64,000 bases of DNA, from assembly GCA_020636355.1 (NCBI GenBank), contig JACJYB010000001.1:248001-312000 (forward strand). The letters are read 5' to 3'. Under the pieces are notes generated by a model that was not told the origin of the DNA, searched no databases, and saw only the letters and a program-made list of their open reading frames with translations. This DNA is from Lewinellaceae bacterium. GTDB taxonomy: Bacteria > Bacteroidota > Bacteroidia > Chitinophagales > Saprospiraceae. Made by a program: the position numbers and the translations under genes. Positions 30,401 to 38,096 of this stretch are shown one piece after another (the first letter of the stretch is position 1; each line of letters opens with the position of its first letter).

Positions 30401-31126
30401 GATCATCTTTTCAATGGGTTGTTCCATGCAATGGGAAAACCCGGTGCGGCCCTCCTGCGATTACTGGCACCGGATGTACCTCACGGCAATCCGCAGCTAT
30501 TGCATCAATTGGCCAGCGAAACCAGGACTTGGGTTCTCCTGGACTATCAGCCCGATCGTCCAGGTCAGTTGATTATGTCGCGCTTGCACTTGCAGGAAAA
30601 CCCGGACCCGGACAACGAATGGGTACATCGGATCATTCATTACGGCACTGAAGACGAACCGCAGGAAGTGGATTACGAAATGACCCCTGCCGACTGGTTT
30701 TACGTACAACCTGAATACCGGAGTGGATACAGTCCCTGGATGGATAATGCAGACCAAGCCGTTCCCGTGGCGACCTATCTGCGCCAGGACCCTCAGGATC
30801 GTCGGTCGATGGTGCCCGTGATCTTTCGGGTCAATGATCAGGGAGAGCTGGTAAAATATTCGGTACCAGCCGTCATCGTGAAGGCTGCCGCTGCTGCCGG
30901 CAGATCCTGGCAACTGCTGCGGGAGATTGGTGGAGAGCTGACCGAATTCCCGGAAAAACTACAAAAAAAGGTAGCCAGCGAAATGAAGGAACAATACGAA
31001 AAGGAAAAAGCCAACATGATCGAACAAAACGAGCAACAGATCCGGGAACTGGAAGCAGTTCACCTGGAAAAAATGCGGGCTCAGATCAAGTCCAAATTGA
31101 TGCAGATGGCCGGATGGAATGGGTAG
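27482..31126 (+). CDS. Giant PFOR/NifJ-like iron-sulfur protein without a TPP motif
   Basis: A 1214-aa protein; ATG 27482 overlaps the rnfB stop. Its layout follows NifJ-type pyruvate:ferredoxin oxidoreductase: an N-terminal pyrimidine-domain-like part (about 60-200; SGAFVLRATNARELIDLTLI), a domain II-like part (about 240-340), a gamma-like part (about 340-460), a two-cluster ferredoxin segment (CTGCGECLIHCP near 475 and CTGCSICAAVCP near 615), a helical insertion (about 640-800), and a degenerate TPP-domain-like half (about 830-1080). Where PFOR has the GDGxxYDIGYGG motif, this reads LITRQSFLDRQSSSSLAGLL. The C-terminus is a long coiled coil (1150-1205). It is probably an electron conduit or scaffold rather than a 2-oxoacid oxidoreductase. 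The second half is paralogous to the 832-aa protein. Confidence 0.78.
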   Translation: MKANNTARQIWLQLEATISEGVSLPDAPAITGHHPSGRQVHMDSTGELAFILGISAGGLRTAAWLNDQNQSLPALQQATRQLLPIVVVIEPGQSHLVMDSGAFVLRATNARELIDLTLIAHYVAERALVPGVLIYAGDPLDSASLPDQRLIHQYLGDADDRIAVPTEAQQMLFGKTRRRIPRQFHPDIPVMSGVAKSPAGLAYESAARQAYFGATLDDFLETARTEFATLFGTQYQALKGKNTERGGLLLVSDAPEIWTATEELKTKSRFMQLELHQLQPVPLALKKVAEKATTVVSVEASHSSIPVLARLLQAGLAYHSAPVYAASYVHSPEAMALQDFLQKAEERKITESLVWLDVPYYLDHSNYPKKQVLMQDVQRAYPNLKPAHSTAKEGTTRLPDRIPMVLRKSKDLGPAYARTTHFYDTTAFFYEGSNEWTADPFQAMPVMPPATAALGREAMQRTKLPVLDTSRCTGCGECLIHCPHSALPSLVTNFETLLQSGIQQAQSRGHVITQLFPQIKNLAKVANSYASAHQQALNSKHQELTIAHLLTPAFEDFLIRGKHTEERENSLRQEFNAVLDVIGPLPAVITARFFNDSTKELFSLNIAPHACTGCSICAAVCPEDAFRMEEETPALHTRIQRQFALWEKVPDTSGDTIQQLMDDTSYPSLAALMLSRNYYESLTGASDPAHAGVKTIIHLITSVAEVSGQQASRTLLKQLDSLSEAIKSQLNSELSSALPEVDVATLSGSLDQIQTAHLTLDELLARGSNKKSGHLLDKAVLQRKLGLLRQLEDLGELITSGISGEGRARYTVALDHSLHEVATFPVNSFTVPVMTFNGNTPGMALGLVRAHIRHLLDNIKIIRRAGLEQNNQYNPIIHDAQIAGLTWEDLTEAEKAMVPPLLLITRQSFLDRQSSSSLAGLLDQGLPVKVFVLDEVKPGFDPAATHLAFGPLSLAPYLGLQSVQAGQFSLANPDHLFNGLFHAMGKPGAALLRLLAPDVPHGNPQLLHQLASETRTWVLLDYQPDRPGQLIMSRLHLQENPDPDNEWVHRIIHYGTEDEPQEVDYEMTPADWFYVQPEYRSGYSPWMDNADQAVPVATYLRQDPQDRRSMVPVIFRVNDQGELVKYSVPAVIVKAAAAAGRSWQLLREIGGELTEFPEKLQKKVASEMKEQYEKEKANMIEQNEQQIRELEAVHLEKMRAQIKSKLMQMAGWNG

Positions 31127-31323
31127 AAATGTTGAATGTTGAGTGCTGAATGTTGAATGCAAAGATCGGCCAGACTTTTAAATCCAAAGCCCGTTTTCCC
31201 GGGATTCCCCCTTTGAAGGGGGATTTAGGGGGATGTTTTAAGAAGTTGACAGCAGAACACAACACTGGAACGGAGTCCCCTCCCCGGAGGGGATTTAGGG
31301 GTGGGTATTAATTAGTTTATAAA
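31127..31323. repeat. Intergenic repeat cluster splitting the rnf operon
   Basis: This 197-bp gap is the largest in an otherwise overlapping operon. It holds a 7-bp tandem array (ATGTTGA, four units with two mismatches in the third) at 31129-31159. Two GC-rich hairpins follow: TCCCCCTTTGAAGGGGGA at 31206-31223, followed by TTTAGGGGG, and CCCCTCCCCGGAGGGG at 31277-31292, followed by ATTTAGGGG. The two hairpins share the same layout and look like dispersed intergenic repeats of this genome. They could attenuate or process the transcript between the two halves of the operon. No gene is present. Confidence 0.65.
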
Positions 31324-32679
31324 ATGACAACAAGCGCGACATTAAGTTTTAGCCACGGAGTACACCCGGAGTACTTCAAGCACCTGACGGATGCCAAGCC
31401 CATCGAGCAGATGCCTTTTGCCGAAACGTATGTATTGCCCCTGGGCCAGCACACTGGCGCCCCGTCCAAAGCCCTGGTACGTAAAGGCCAGGAAGTCCGC
31501 CGTGGTCAAATGATTGCCGAGCCAGGAGGATTTGTCTCGGTGGCACTGCATGCTCCTGTTGATGGCACGGTAACCGGCATTGAGCTGGTCGAAATGCCCA
31601 ATGGAAAGATGGGACCCGCCATTCTGCTGCGCACGGATCCCTATTCTACCCAACAGTTGAACCTCACCCCTCCCACACCGCCGGAGGAGATGGATCTTAA
31701 AACATTTCTCATTTCCATCCAATCTTCAGGTCTGGTGGGTTTAGGCGGTGCAGCCTTTCCAGCCCACGTTAAATTTTCCATACCTGAAGGCAAGACCTGC
31801 CGCTACCTGATGCTCAATGGCGCTGAGTGCGAACCCTTTCTTACCTCCGACCATCGTACCATGGTCGAACATCCCGATGCGATTGTAGATGGTACCGCCA
31901 TCCTGCAGCATTTCATCCGGGCAGAGAAGATCTTCATCGGCATCGAGGAAAACAAGCCCGATGCCATTGCTATCCTGACCGAAAAATTTAACCGTTCCGG
32001 ACTACCTGCGGAAGTGGTACCGCTGAAGGTAAAATACCCCCAGGGGGCCGAGAAAATGCTGATCACTTCCATCATCCAACGGGAGGTACCTTCCGGAAAA
32101 CTGCCATTGGACGTGGAAACGCTGGTGTCCAACATCAGTTCCATTGCTGCCATGAGCTACTGGTTCCGCCAGGGTATCCCGTTAATCGAGCGGGTGGTCA
32201 CCGTCACCGGTACCGCCATCCACCGACCCTCCAACCTGCTGGTGCCTATCGGCACTTCGATGCAGGAGGTGGTGAATTACTGCGGTGGTCTCACCAACGA
32301 GGTGAGTCGCATCCTGTTGGGTGGCCCGATGATGGGCATGGTGCAAAAATCCCTGAACAGCCCGGTCCTCAAGGGCACCTCAGGCATCCTGGCACTCACC
32401 AGCCGCGAGGTCAAGGATCTCGAGGAATACGAATGCATTCGCTGTGGCAAATGCGTCGACGCTTGCCCCATGCACCTCAATCCTTCCCTCCTGGGACTGC
32501 TCGCCAAAAATGGACTGTGGGAGGAGATGCAGGACAACTATGTCTTCGATTGTTTTGAATGCGGCAGTTGTTCCTTCGTATGCCCTTCCGGCATCCCATT
32601 GGTACAGAGCTTCCGGGTTGCCAAAGGACTATTGCGGGAACAACAGGCCCGGGAAAAAGCTAAAGCCACTGCCGTATGA
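31324..32679 (+). CDS. rnfC: Rnf electron transport complex subunit C
   Basis: RnfC is the peripheral NADH/FMN subunit. The 451-aa protein has the N-terminal barrel-sandwich region (RKGQEVRRGQMIAEPGG), the flavin/NADH domain (GLVGLGGAAFPAHVKFSIP, LMLNGAECEPFLTSDHR), the SLBB region (TVTGTAIHRPSNLLVPIGTS) and two C-terminal 4Fe-4S clusters (CIRCGKCVDACPMHLNP and CFECGSCSFVCPSGIPL). Length agrees with compact RnfC proteins; the long Ala-rich extension of enterobacterial RnfC is absent. The ATG follows a 197-bp repeat-containing gap, and the stop overlaps the rnfD start (ATGA). It should exchange electrons with NAD(H). Confidence 0.96.
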   Translation: MTTSATLSFSHGVHPEYFKHLTDAKPIEQMPFAETYVLPLGQHTGAPSKALVRKGQEVRRGQMIAEPGGFVSVALHAPVDGTVTGIELVEMPNGKMGPAILLRTDPYSTQQLNLTPPTPPEEMDLKTFLISIQSSGLVGLGGAAFPAHVKFSIPEGKTCRYLMLNGAECEPFLTSDHRTMVEHPDAIVDGTAILQHFIRAEKIFIGIEENKPDAIAILTEKFNRSGLPAEVVPLKVKYPQGAEKMLITSIIQREVPSGKLPLDVETLVSNISSIAAMSYWFRQGIPLIERVVTVTGTAIHRPSNLLVPIGTSMQEVVNYCGGLTNEVSRILLGGPMMGMVQKSLNSPVLKGTSGILALTSREVKDLEEYECIRCGKCVDACPMHLNPSLLGLLAKNGLWEEMQDNYVFDCFECGSCSFVCPSGIPLVQSFRVAKGLLREQQAREKAKATAV

Positions 32680-33680
32680 GTATTGCTGCCGGAAAGATTA
32701 CCATTTCGACTTCACCCTTCCTTCATGGGGTAGATACTACGCCGCGCATCATGTGGGAAGTGACGCTGACCCTGTTGCCGGTGGTCGCCGCAGCCTATTA
32801 TTTTTTCGGACTGGCTGCACTCCTGCTGATTGGCGCTACCATTGCCGGGTGTCTGGCGGCGGAATATTTGTTTTTGCCGGCTACCAAACGTAAATCCGCA
32901 CTGCGTGATGGCAGTGCTACCCTTACCGGACTCCTGCTGGCGCTTTGCCTGCCGCCGGGATTCCCGTTGTGGATGAGCTTTGTCGGTGGCTTTGTAGCAA
33001 TTGGCATGGGCAAGATGATCTGGGGAGGACTGGGTAACAATGTATTCAACCCCGCCCTCGTCGGCAGAGCTTTCTTGCAAGCTGCCTTCCCTACAGCGAT
33101 TACCACCTGGTCCGCACCAGACGGCCATTACCTGAGCCTGCGGGGTACCAACCTGGCATTGCCTTTCTTTCAGGGTCATGCCGTCGATGCAATCAGTTCC
33201 GCTACCCCCCTGGCAACGATGAAATTTGATCATGTGGCTGCTCCCCTCATGCAATTGCTGTGGGGCAATACCAGCGGCTCCCTCGGTGAGACCAGTGCCA
33301 TCCTGTTTATCCTGGCCGGGCTTTACTTGTTGTTCCGCAAGATCATCAACTGGCGCATCGTGGTATCCATTGTTGCAATGGTGGTCGCGTTCTCAGGCAT
33401 TTTCTGGCTGATGGATGGATCGCGTTATCCTTCTCCACTCTTTATGCTGTTATCCGGAGGACTGCTTTTAGGCACCGTCTACATGGCTACCGACCTGGTC
33501 ACCTCTCCGATTACTCCGAGAGGATTGTGGATCTATGGGTTGGGCATCGGCTTCCTGGTGGTCCTGATCCGCACCTGGGGTGGTCTGCCGGAAGGGGTGA
33601 TGTATGCCATCCTGCTGATGAATGCCTGCACCCCGCTGATCAATCGTTTTACCAAGATCAAACCGTACGGACACTCATGA
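32676..33680 (+). CDS. rnfD: Rnf electron transport complex subunit D
   Basis: RnfD is an integral membrane subunit with covalently bound FMN that takes part in ion translocation. The 334-aa protein shows about nine or ten hydrophobic helices (for example VTLTLLPVVAAAYYFFGLAA, ATLTGLLLALCLPPGFPLWM) and the conserved GGLGNNVFNPALVGRAFL block. The flavinylation site is DAISSATPLATMK, with the acceptor Thr near residue 176. It overlaps rnfC upstream and rnfG downstream by 4 nt each. FMN attachment normally needs ApbE, which is not encoded in this window. Confidence 0.95.
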   Translation: MSIAAGKITISTSPFLHGVDTTPRIMWEVTLTLLPVVAAAYYFFGLAALLLIGATIAGCLAAEYLFLPATKRKSALRDGSATLTGLLLALCLPPGFPLWMSFVGGFVAIGMGKMIWGGLGNNVFNPALVGRAFLQAAFPTAITTWSAPDGHYLSLRGTNLALPFFQGHAVDAISSATPLATMKFDHVAAPLMQLLWGNTSGSLGETSAILFILAGLYLLFRKIINWRIVVSIVAMVVAFSGIFWLMDGSRYPSPLFMLLSGGLLLGTVYMATDLVTSPITPRGLWIYGLGIGFLVVLIRTWGGLPEGVMYAILLMNACTPLINRFTKIKPYGHS

Positions 33681-34351
33681 GCACCGAGGAACAAATGACG
33701 TTTGACCAGGAACCGGAACCCAGTTCATTCCGGCTCATCGCCACCTTGGGGGTTGCCGGCTTCCTCTCCGGTCTGGTGTTGGTATCCAGCTACCTGTGGA
33801 CCAAGCCTACCATCGATGCCAATAAAGCGGAGGAACAACGGCATGCCATTTTCCGGGTTTTGCCCGGCACGGCAGATTTCGAGACCTTCACTTTACAGGA
33901 CGGTCAGCTACAGACAGCCACCGGGCCTGCGGAGGATAGGGTCTTTCTGGGACGTGATACCAACGCTGGCTTCACCGGATTTGCCATCACCGGGGAAGAA
34001 CCGGGATTTTCAGACATCGTCACCGTGATCGTGGGTTATCATCCGGCCGATCAGGCCATCATTGGATACCAGGTATTGGATTGCAAAGAAACACCGGGCC
34101 TGGGCGACAAGATCATTCGCAACGAAGGTTTCCTGGCCAATTTCAGCCACCTGGTGGTTGACCCGGAAATCGCCCTGGTGAAGAATGGCACCAAAAAACA
34201 GCCCAATGAGGTCGACGGCATCACCGGAGCGACCATCTCCTCCCGTACGGTGGTCAATCTGCTCAATAATGCCATGACCAAATGGAAAGGTCCCATCGAT
34301 GCCTACCTGCAAGCTCATCCCGAACTGGAAAAAACGACCGGCCATGAGTAA
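33677..34351 (+). CDS. rnfG: Rnf electron transport complex subunit G
   Basis: RnfG is a periplasm-facing subunit with one membrane anchor and covalent FMN. The ATG at 33677 overlaps the rnfD stop (ATGA), giving 224 aa; an open frame extends further upstream inside rnfD but is spurious. A single helix lies near 22-42 (LIATLGVAGFLSGLVLVSSY). The FMN-binding domain contains VIVGYHPADQAIIGYQVLDC, KETPGLGDKI and the flavinylation motif DGITGATISSRTVV, whose second Thr (near residue 180) is the expected acceptor. The end overlaps the start of rnfE by 8 nt. Confidence 0.95.
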   Translation: MSTEEQMTFDQEPEPSSFRLIATLGVAGFLSGLVLVSSYLWTKPTIDANKAEEQRHAIFRVLPGTADFETFTLQDGQLQTATGPAEDRVFLGRDTNAGFTGFAITGEEPGFSDIVTVIVGYHPADQAIIGYQVLDCKETPGLGDKIIRNEGFLANFSHLVVDPEIALVKNGTKKQPNEVDGITGATISSRTVVNLLNNAMTKWKGPIDAYLQAHPELEKTTGHE

Positions 34352-34979
34352 TGAAGTTAATGGATCGCAAAATATGCAGGAATTCCTCAAAGGCTTGTGG
34401 AAGGAAAATCCTGTCTTTGTGGCCGTACTCGGCATGTGTCCATCATTAGCGGTCACCAACAGCGCCATCAACGGGCTGGCCATGGGGTTGGCGACGACGT
34501 TTGTCCTCATCGGATCCAGCATCCTGGTGTCGTTGTTGCGCAAGGTCATCCCCAAGCAGGTGCGGATCACCACCTATATTGTCATCATCGCCACCTTCGT
34601 GACCGTCGTGGACTTCACCCTGCAAGCCTATTTCCCGGACATCCACAAAGCGCTGGGCGCCTTCATCTCCCTGATTGTGGTCAACTGTCTGATCCTGGCG
34701 CGCCAAGAGTCATTTGCCAGTAAAAATGGCCAATGGCGTTCCTTCCTGGATGCGTCGGGTATGGGACTGGGCTTCACCTTTGCCCTGTTTACGCTGGGGG
34801 CAATCCGTGAGGTCTTAGGGAATGGATCCCTCTTTGGGGTATCCTTGTTTGGCAAGGCTTTCGAGCCCTGGATCGTGATGATCCTGCCACCTGGTGGCTT
34901 CTTTGTGCTGGGATTATTATTGCTGCTGTTCAATTGGTCGGCACAACGCCGCAAACAACGTAAAATGCAAACGGCATGA
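34344..34979 (+). CDS. rnfE: Rnf electron transport complex subunit E
   Basis: RnfE pairs with RnfA in the membrane core of the complex. From ATG 34344, inside the end of rnfG, it gives 211 aa with six hydrophobic helices. The two Cys expected to help bind the intramembrane 2Fe-2S cluster shared with RnfA are visible (VLGMCPSLAVTNSAING and LIVVNCLILARQESFAS). Other family stretches are RKVIPKQVRITTYIVIIATF and TLGAIREVLGNGSLFG. The C-terminus ends in a basic tail (RRKQRKMQ). The stop overlaps the rnfA start (ATGA). Confidence 0.95.
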   Translation: MSNEVNGSQNMQEFLKGLWKENPVFVAVLGMCPSLAVTNSAINGLAMGLATTFVLIGSSILVSLLRKVIPKQVRITTYIVIIATFVTVVDFTLQAYFPDIHKALGAFISLIVVNCLILARQESFASKNGQWRSFLDASGMGLGFTFALFTLGAIREVLGNGSLFGVSLFGKAFEPWIVMILPPGGFFVLGLLLLLFNWSAQRRKQRKMQTA

Positions 34980-35554
34980 ACGAACTGATCTGGATCTTCA
35001 TCTCGGCCCTGTTGATCAACAACTTCACGTTGTCGCTCTTCCTCGGCTTGTGTCCTTTCCTGGGGGTCACCCAACGGATGGAGACCGCCTTCCGGCTGGG
35101 ACTGGCCAACATCTTTGTCATGGTCATCACGGCCATTGCCGCTTACATATTGAATACCTGGGTACTTATCTATGCGCCTTACCTGCGCTTGATCAGCTTC
35201 ATCATTGTCATCGCCAGCGTGGTCCAATTTGTGGAGATCGCGATCAAAAAGCTAAGTCCGGTGCTCTTCAAGGCGCTGGGCATCTTCCTGCCTCTGATCA
35301 CCACCAATTGTGCCATCCTGGGCCTGGCTTTATTTAGCACCAATAAGGGCTATGGCTTCCTGGAAGGCCTCATCTATGCGTTGGGTGCAGGGGGTGGTGT
35401 CACCATCGCCCTGGTGTTGTTGGCCTCTATCCGGGAGGAGACCCGCATCCTGAACATCCCCAATGTCGTCAAGGGCACCGCCTTGAATCTGATCATCGCC
35501 GGCATTTTGTCTCTGGCCTTTATGGGCTTTGCCGGATTATTTGGCAGTCATTAA
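34976..35554 (+). CDS. rnfA: Rnf electron transport complex subunit A
   Basis: RnfA is the six-helix partner of RnfE. The 192-aa protein matches the usual length and shows the conserved start LLINNFTLSLFLGLCPFLGV, with one cluster Cys, and LPLITTNCAILGLALF with the second. ASIREETRILNIPNVVKG near the C-terminus is also typical. A 4-nt overlap with rnfE supports translational coupling. It completes the set B, C, D, G, E, A, so all six core Rnf subunits are present. Confidence 0.96.
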   Translation: MNELIWIFISALLINNFTLSLFLGLCPFLGVTQRMETAFRLGLANIFVMVITAIAAYILNTWVLIYAPYLRLISFIIVIASVVQFVEIAIKKLSPVLFKALGIFLPLITTNCAILGLALFSTNKGYGFLEGLIYALGAGGGVTIALVLLASIREETRILNIPNVVKGTALNLIIAGILSLAFMGFAGLFGSH

Positions 35555-35564
35555 TAGAGTTGCT

Positions 35565-35741
35565 ATGGAAACACTCCTGCAATACCTGGTCCCTATTCTC
35601 GCCCTCGGCATCGTGTCCGCCGGATGGATGGGCATGCAGTTATGGGCGAAACGGAATGAGGTGAAGAACCACATCGATCACGAGGGTGGATGTTGTGGGG
35701 CATGTAGTAATAGGGATAAATGTGAGCGAAGGACATCTTGA
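35565..35741 (+). CDS. Small Cys-rich single-helix membrane protein after rnfA
   Basis: A 58-aa protein beginning 10 bp after rnfA, so almost certainly in the same transcript. It has one N-terminal helix (LLQYLVPILALGIVSAGWM) and a charged tail ending in GGCCGACSNRDKCERR with four Cys and a His nearby (HIDHEGG). This plan recalls NqrM, the small Cys-containing membrane factor needed to mature the related Na+-NQR complex, and FeoB-associated Cys-rich proteins; I cannot assign it to either. A role in inserting the Rnf A/E iron-sulfur cluster is a reasonable inference from position only. Confidence 0.7.
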   Translation: METLLQYLVPILALGIVSAGWMGMQLWAKRNEVKNHIDHEGGCCGACSNRDKCERRTS

Positions 35742-36265
35742 TAAGGAGTAATTATGGAAAACTGCATATGCAATCTTATTCGGACGTATTGAAAATCCGA
35801 TTAACCATAAAACAACAATATACAGATAATTGACCCCCACCCAGGTCTCCAAGTCCATTCTTATCGCTTGACACCAACTTGATTCAAATTATCCGGTCCA
35901 TGGCCTTTATTGGCTTCCCCGAATAATTTTAAGGTTACGAATTGAGTTATAACGGAAAGCCTCCTATACATGCAGGCCAATATAACTGGGTTAGCCATGA
36001 TGTTCGTCACATAAACATTGCTTGTATTTATGGAGAATGGAAAGGATGTTTGTCCACATCGGCTAGGAAAGTCATATTTTAAAGTTATGAATAATTGGGA
36101 TCTATGCGATCTCGTTGTCTTCTAGGAGCAGTAGATGCCCCTGCTGCCATGGATTTATCACCTCATTATGGATATATAATCTTGTCAGTTAAAATATAGT
36201 TATTAATTAGGGTGTTTCGCCTGGGCAGTAATTGAAAGGATTTCTTAAGAATTAAAAATTAATAA
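35742..36265. other. Gene-free region after the rnf operon
   Basis: About 520 bp with lower GC than the operon. I see no convincing CDS, RNA gene or clear terminator. Composition changes abruptly here from the GC-richer rnf genes to the AT-richer accessory segment. Confidence 0.5.
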
Positions 36266-37249
36266 ATGAAACCAATACTCACAACAATCTGCTTGATTTT
36301 GCTATCCAGCTATGGCCCTGATCGTAATCAACTGGGGCAATATTACCGGAATCTAGACAAGGCGGAGGAATTCGTTATTAAAAAAGAATACAAAAAAGCG
36401 ATTCTGAAGTATAAGGCCGCCATAAAACTGAATCCTGCAATTTTTTCAAATACCGACTGTTTAAATGCCATTCAATGTTATGTGAAAAGCAGTGCCTCCC
36501 ATGCTGAATCCCCCTTTATCAGGTTACTCTTATCAAGGGGCGTGCCTGAGTCATATTTTATGGACAACTATGATCATTTGGATTACGATTTCGAACAGGA
36601 GGTCAAATCGGTTGTTGACAGCGCATTGATCGCTATTGTGGATTCCATGTATCTGATGGATCAGCAATATCGATACGATTATGAAGGTTACTATCCATTA
36701 ATAAAAAGAATCGATAGTTTGAATCGGGTGAAATTAGAACGCCTGATCAATAAATATGGCTATTTTAGAAACCAGCTTGGCTCACAAGTGAATAATGACG
36801 GGAGAATTACTGGTGATTCGAAGTTGGATGACTTGCTTATCCATCAGGTTAAGAATGATCCGAAATATTTTGCCGGGATTCTGGAAAATGAAGTGTTCAG
36901 TGGCAGAATGCCCAGGAAAGCATTTTATTTCCATTCAAAAAATTTTCAGCACATTAACCGGTATAATCTCGGATGTGATCAGTATTTGATCAATTCTATT
37001 TTCATCAGAGTGCGGGATAACGTCTATACTTGTTGTTGCGACAGGGAAAAAATAGCCAATAAAAACAGAAAAAAGTTCTATTTGAATAGGTTGGAAACCG
37101 TTAGGTTTAAAACAAAATTTGCGCAAAGTAACCCTGAATTTAGGCTTGGTTCCAATATTATGACATTTAACTCCAGCAAAGGGGATCAAGACTATGATTT
37201 ATTTGTCAAAGAATTATTAGACAAGGGATTTGTATTGTTTCGGGAGTGA
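36266..37249 (+). CDS. Hypothetical exported TPR-like protein
   Basis: A 327-aa protein of unknown function. The N-terminus (ILTTICLILLSSYG) looks like a signal peptide. Residues about 28-60 (KAEEFVIKKEYKKAILKYKA) resemble a single TPR hairpin. The remainder has no recognised domain, although an Asp/Tyr-rich section and paired Cys (VYTCCCDRE) near 255 are notable. Codon use is AT-rich compared with the rnf operon. It stands alone, with gene-free DNA on both sides. Confidence 0.6.
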   Translation: MKPILTTICLILLSSYGPDRNQLGQYYRNLDKAEEFVIKKEYKKAILKYKAAIKLNPAIFSNTDCLNAIQCYVKSSASHAESPFIRLLLSRGVPESYFMDNYDHLDYDFEQEVKSVVDSALIAIVDSMYLMDQQYRYDYEGYYPLIKRIDSLNRVKLERLINKYGYFRNQLGSQVNNDGRITGDSKLDDLLIHQVKNDPKYFAGILENEVFSGRMPRKAFYFHSKNFQHINRYNLGCDQYLINSIFIRVRDNVYTCCCDREKIANKNRKKFYLNRLETVRFKTKFAQSNPEFRLGSNIMTFNSSKGDQDYDLFVKELLDKGFVLFRE

Positions 37250-37534
37250 GAAAATAATCGCTCTGTTGCTCGCAATAGCGCGGAGACGCAAAGGATCTGA
37301 TGCGAGCCTATGCACTGTAATGAGTACAATTAACGTCGCAACCTGGCCCTTAAGTGAATTTAAATTACCAATTTGGTATAGCTCGCAAGGCGCAGGGACC
37401 CAAAGGATGTTTAGTCTTTACTTAATTTATAGCATTCCCCGGGAATCGGCCATTGTAAACTAGAAGGAAACCTTAACTTTAAACTGTTTGACTGGGAAAG
37501 GTAATATACCTTTTATTGTTGCATTACTAACGAC
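37250..37534. repeat. Intergenic region with two degenerate 'cgcaaag' repeats
   Basis: Two repeat-like segments occur at about 37265-37294 (gctcgcaatagcgcggagac, then gcaaagg) and 37379-37407 (gctcgcaaggcgcagggacc, then caaagg). They match the better-preserved copies at 38541-38707. A 77-codon open frame here is judged spurious because it runs through the repeats. Confidence 0.5.
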
Positions 37535-38068
37535 ATGATTGAATTAAATGTATACTACAAAGATGATCAAGACAAGCCTTTTCCGATATGTAAGTTAAGT
37601 TATTTCATTGCAATAATTTTGGTGCTAGTATTAATCATAATTACTGAATTGTATAATGATATTCAAATTTCACAATCTAGGTTAACCCGGGCCATCTTTA
37701 TGACAGCTGCAATGATTTTGATTCCGTTTATGCTAATTGCACGCATCTGTGCCCATAGGCTTAGAATAAAAGAACCATTGAAAGGGAAATTGCTTAATCA
37801 TATCTATCTTTCACGGGAGGCTATAATGATAAAAAAGCAAATCATCCCCATAGAATCAATTAAGCACATAAAGGTAGTCATTAATGACGTAAGGAACTTT
37901 GCATCTCACGGTATTAATAATCAATTTCTATTATCGACATTCACAAAAATTGTAGAATATCAATTTGAATTGCAATCTAAACAGGAACTTCACAAACTGT
38001 TGGTCGAATTGGACGCACTCAGATCTTGCGGTGTCCAAATTGAACTTGTGAATAAATTTCACCAATGA
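37535..38068 (+). CDS. Hypothetical two-helix membrane protein, PH-like C-terminus
   Basis: A 177-aa protein of no recognised family. Two hydrophobic helices lie near 25-45 (YFIAIILVLVLIIITELY) and 58-78 (AIFMTAAMILIPFMLIARI). After them a soluble part reads HIYLSREAIMIKKQIIPIES then IKHIKVVINDV, which has the strand pattern of bacterial PH-like membrane proteins that read 'ltdeglvi...ipyseI'. Similar proteins in Bacteroidota are usually listed as hypothetical. It lies between two repeat-bearing intergenic regions. Confidence 0.55.
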   Translation: MIELNVYYKDDQDKPFPICKLSYFIAIILVLVLIIITELYNDIQISQSRLTRAIFMTAAMILIPFMLIARICAHRLRIKEPLKGKLLNHIYLSREAIMIKKQIIPIESIKHIKVVINDVRNFASHGINNQFLLSTFTKIVEYQFELQSKQELHKLLVELDALRSCGVQIELVNKFHQ

Positions 38069-38096
38069 TTCATGAAGGCTTGAAGAAGCCTAAATT

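Noticed and set aside
33527..33676. Long upstream extension of rnfG inside rnfD
   Set aside because: The extension reads as out-of-frame rnfD sequence; the ATG at 33677 gives the normal RnfG start with an ATGA overlap.
26589..35554. Na+-translocating NADH:quinone reductase (Nqr) instead of Rnf
   Set aside because: RnfB with many FeS clusters and RnfC with two C-terminal clusters are present, and NqrF is absent.
21190..35741. Complete autotrophic (reverse TCA) carbon-fixation locus
   Set aside because: Kor plus Rnf could supply reduced ferredoxin, but no ATP-citrate lyase or other diagnostic gene is in the window, so only the electron-transfer system is claimed.
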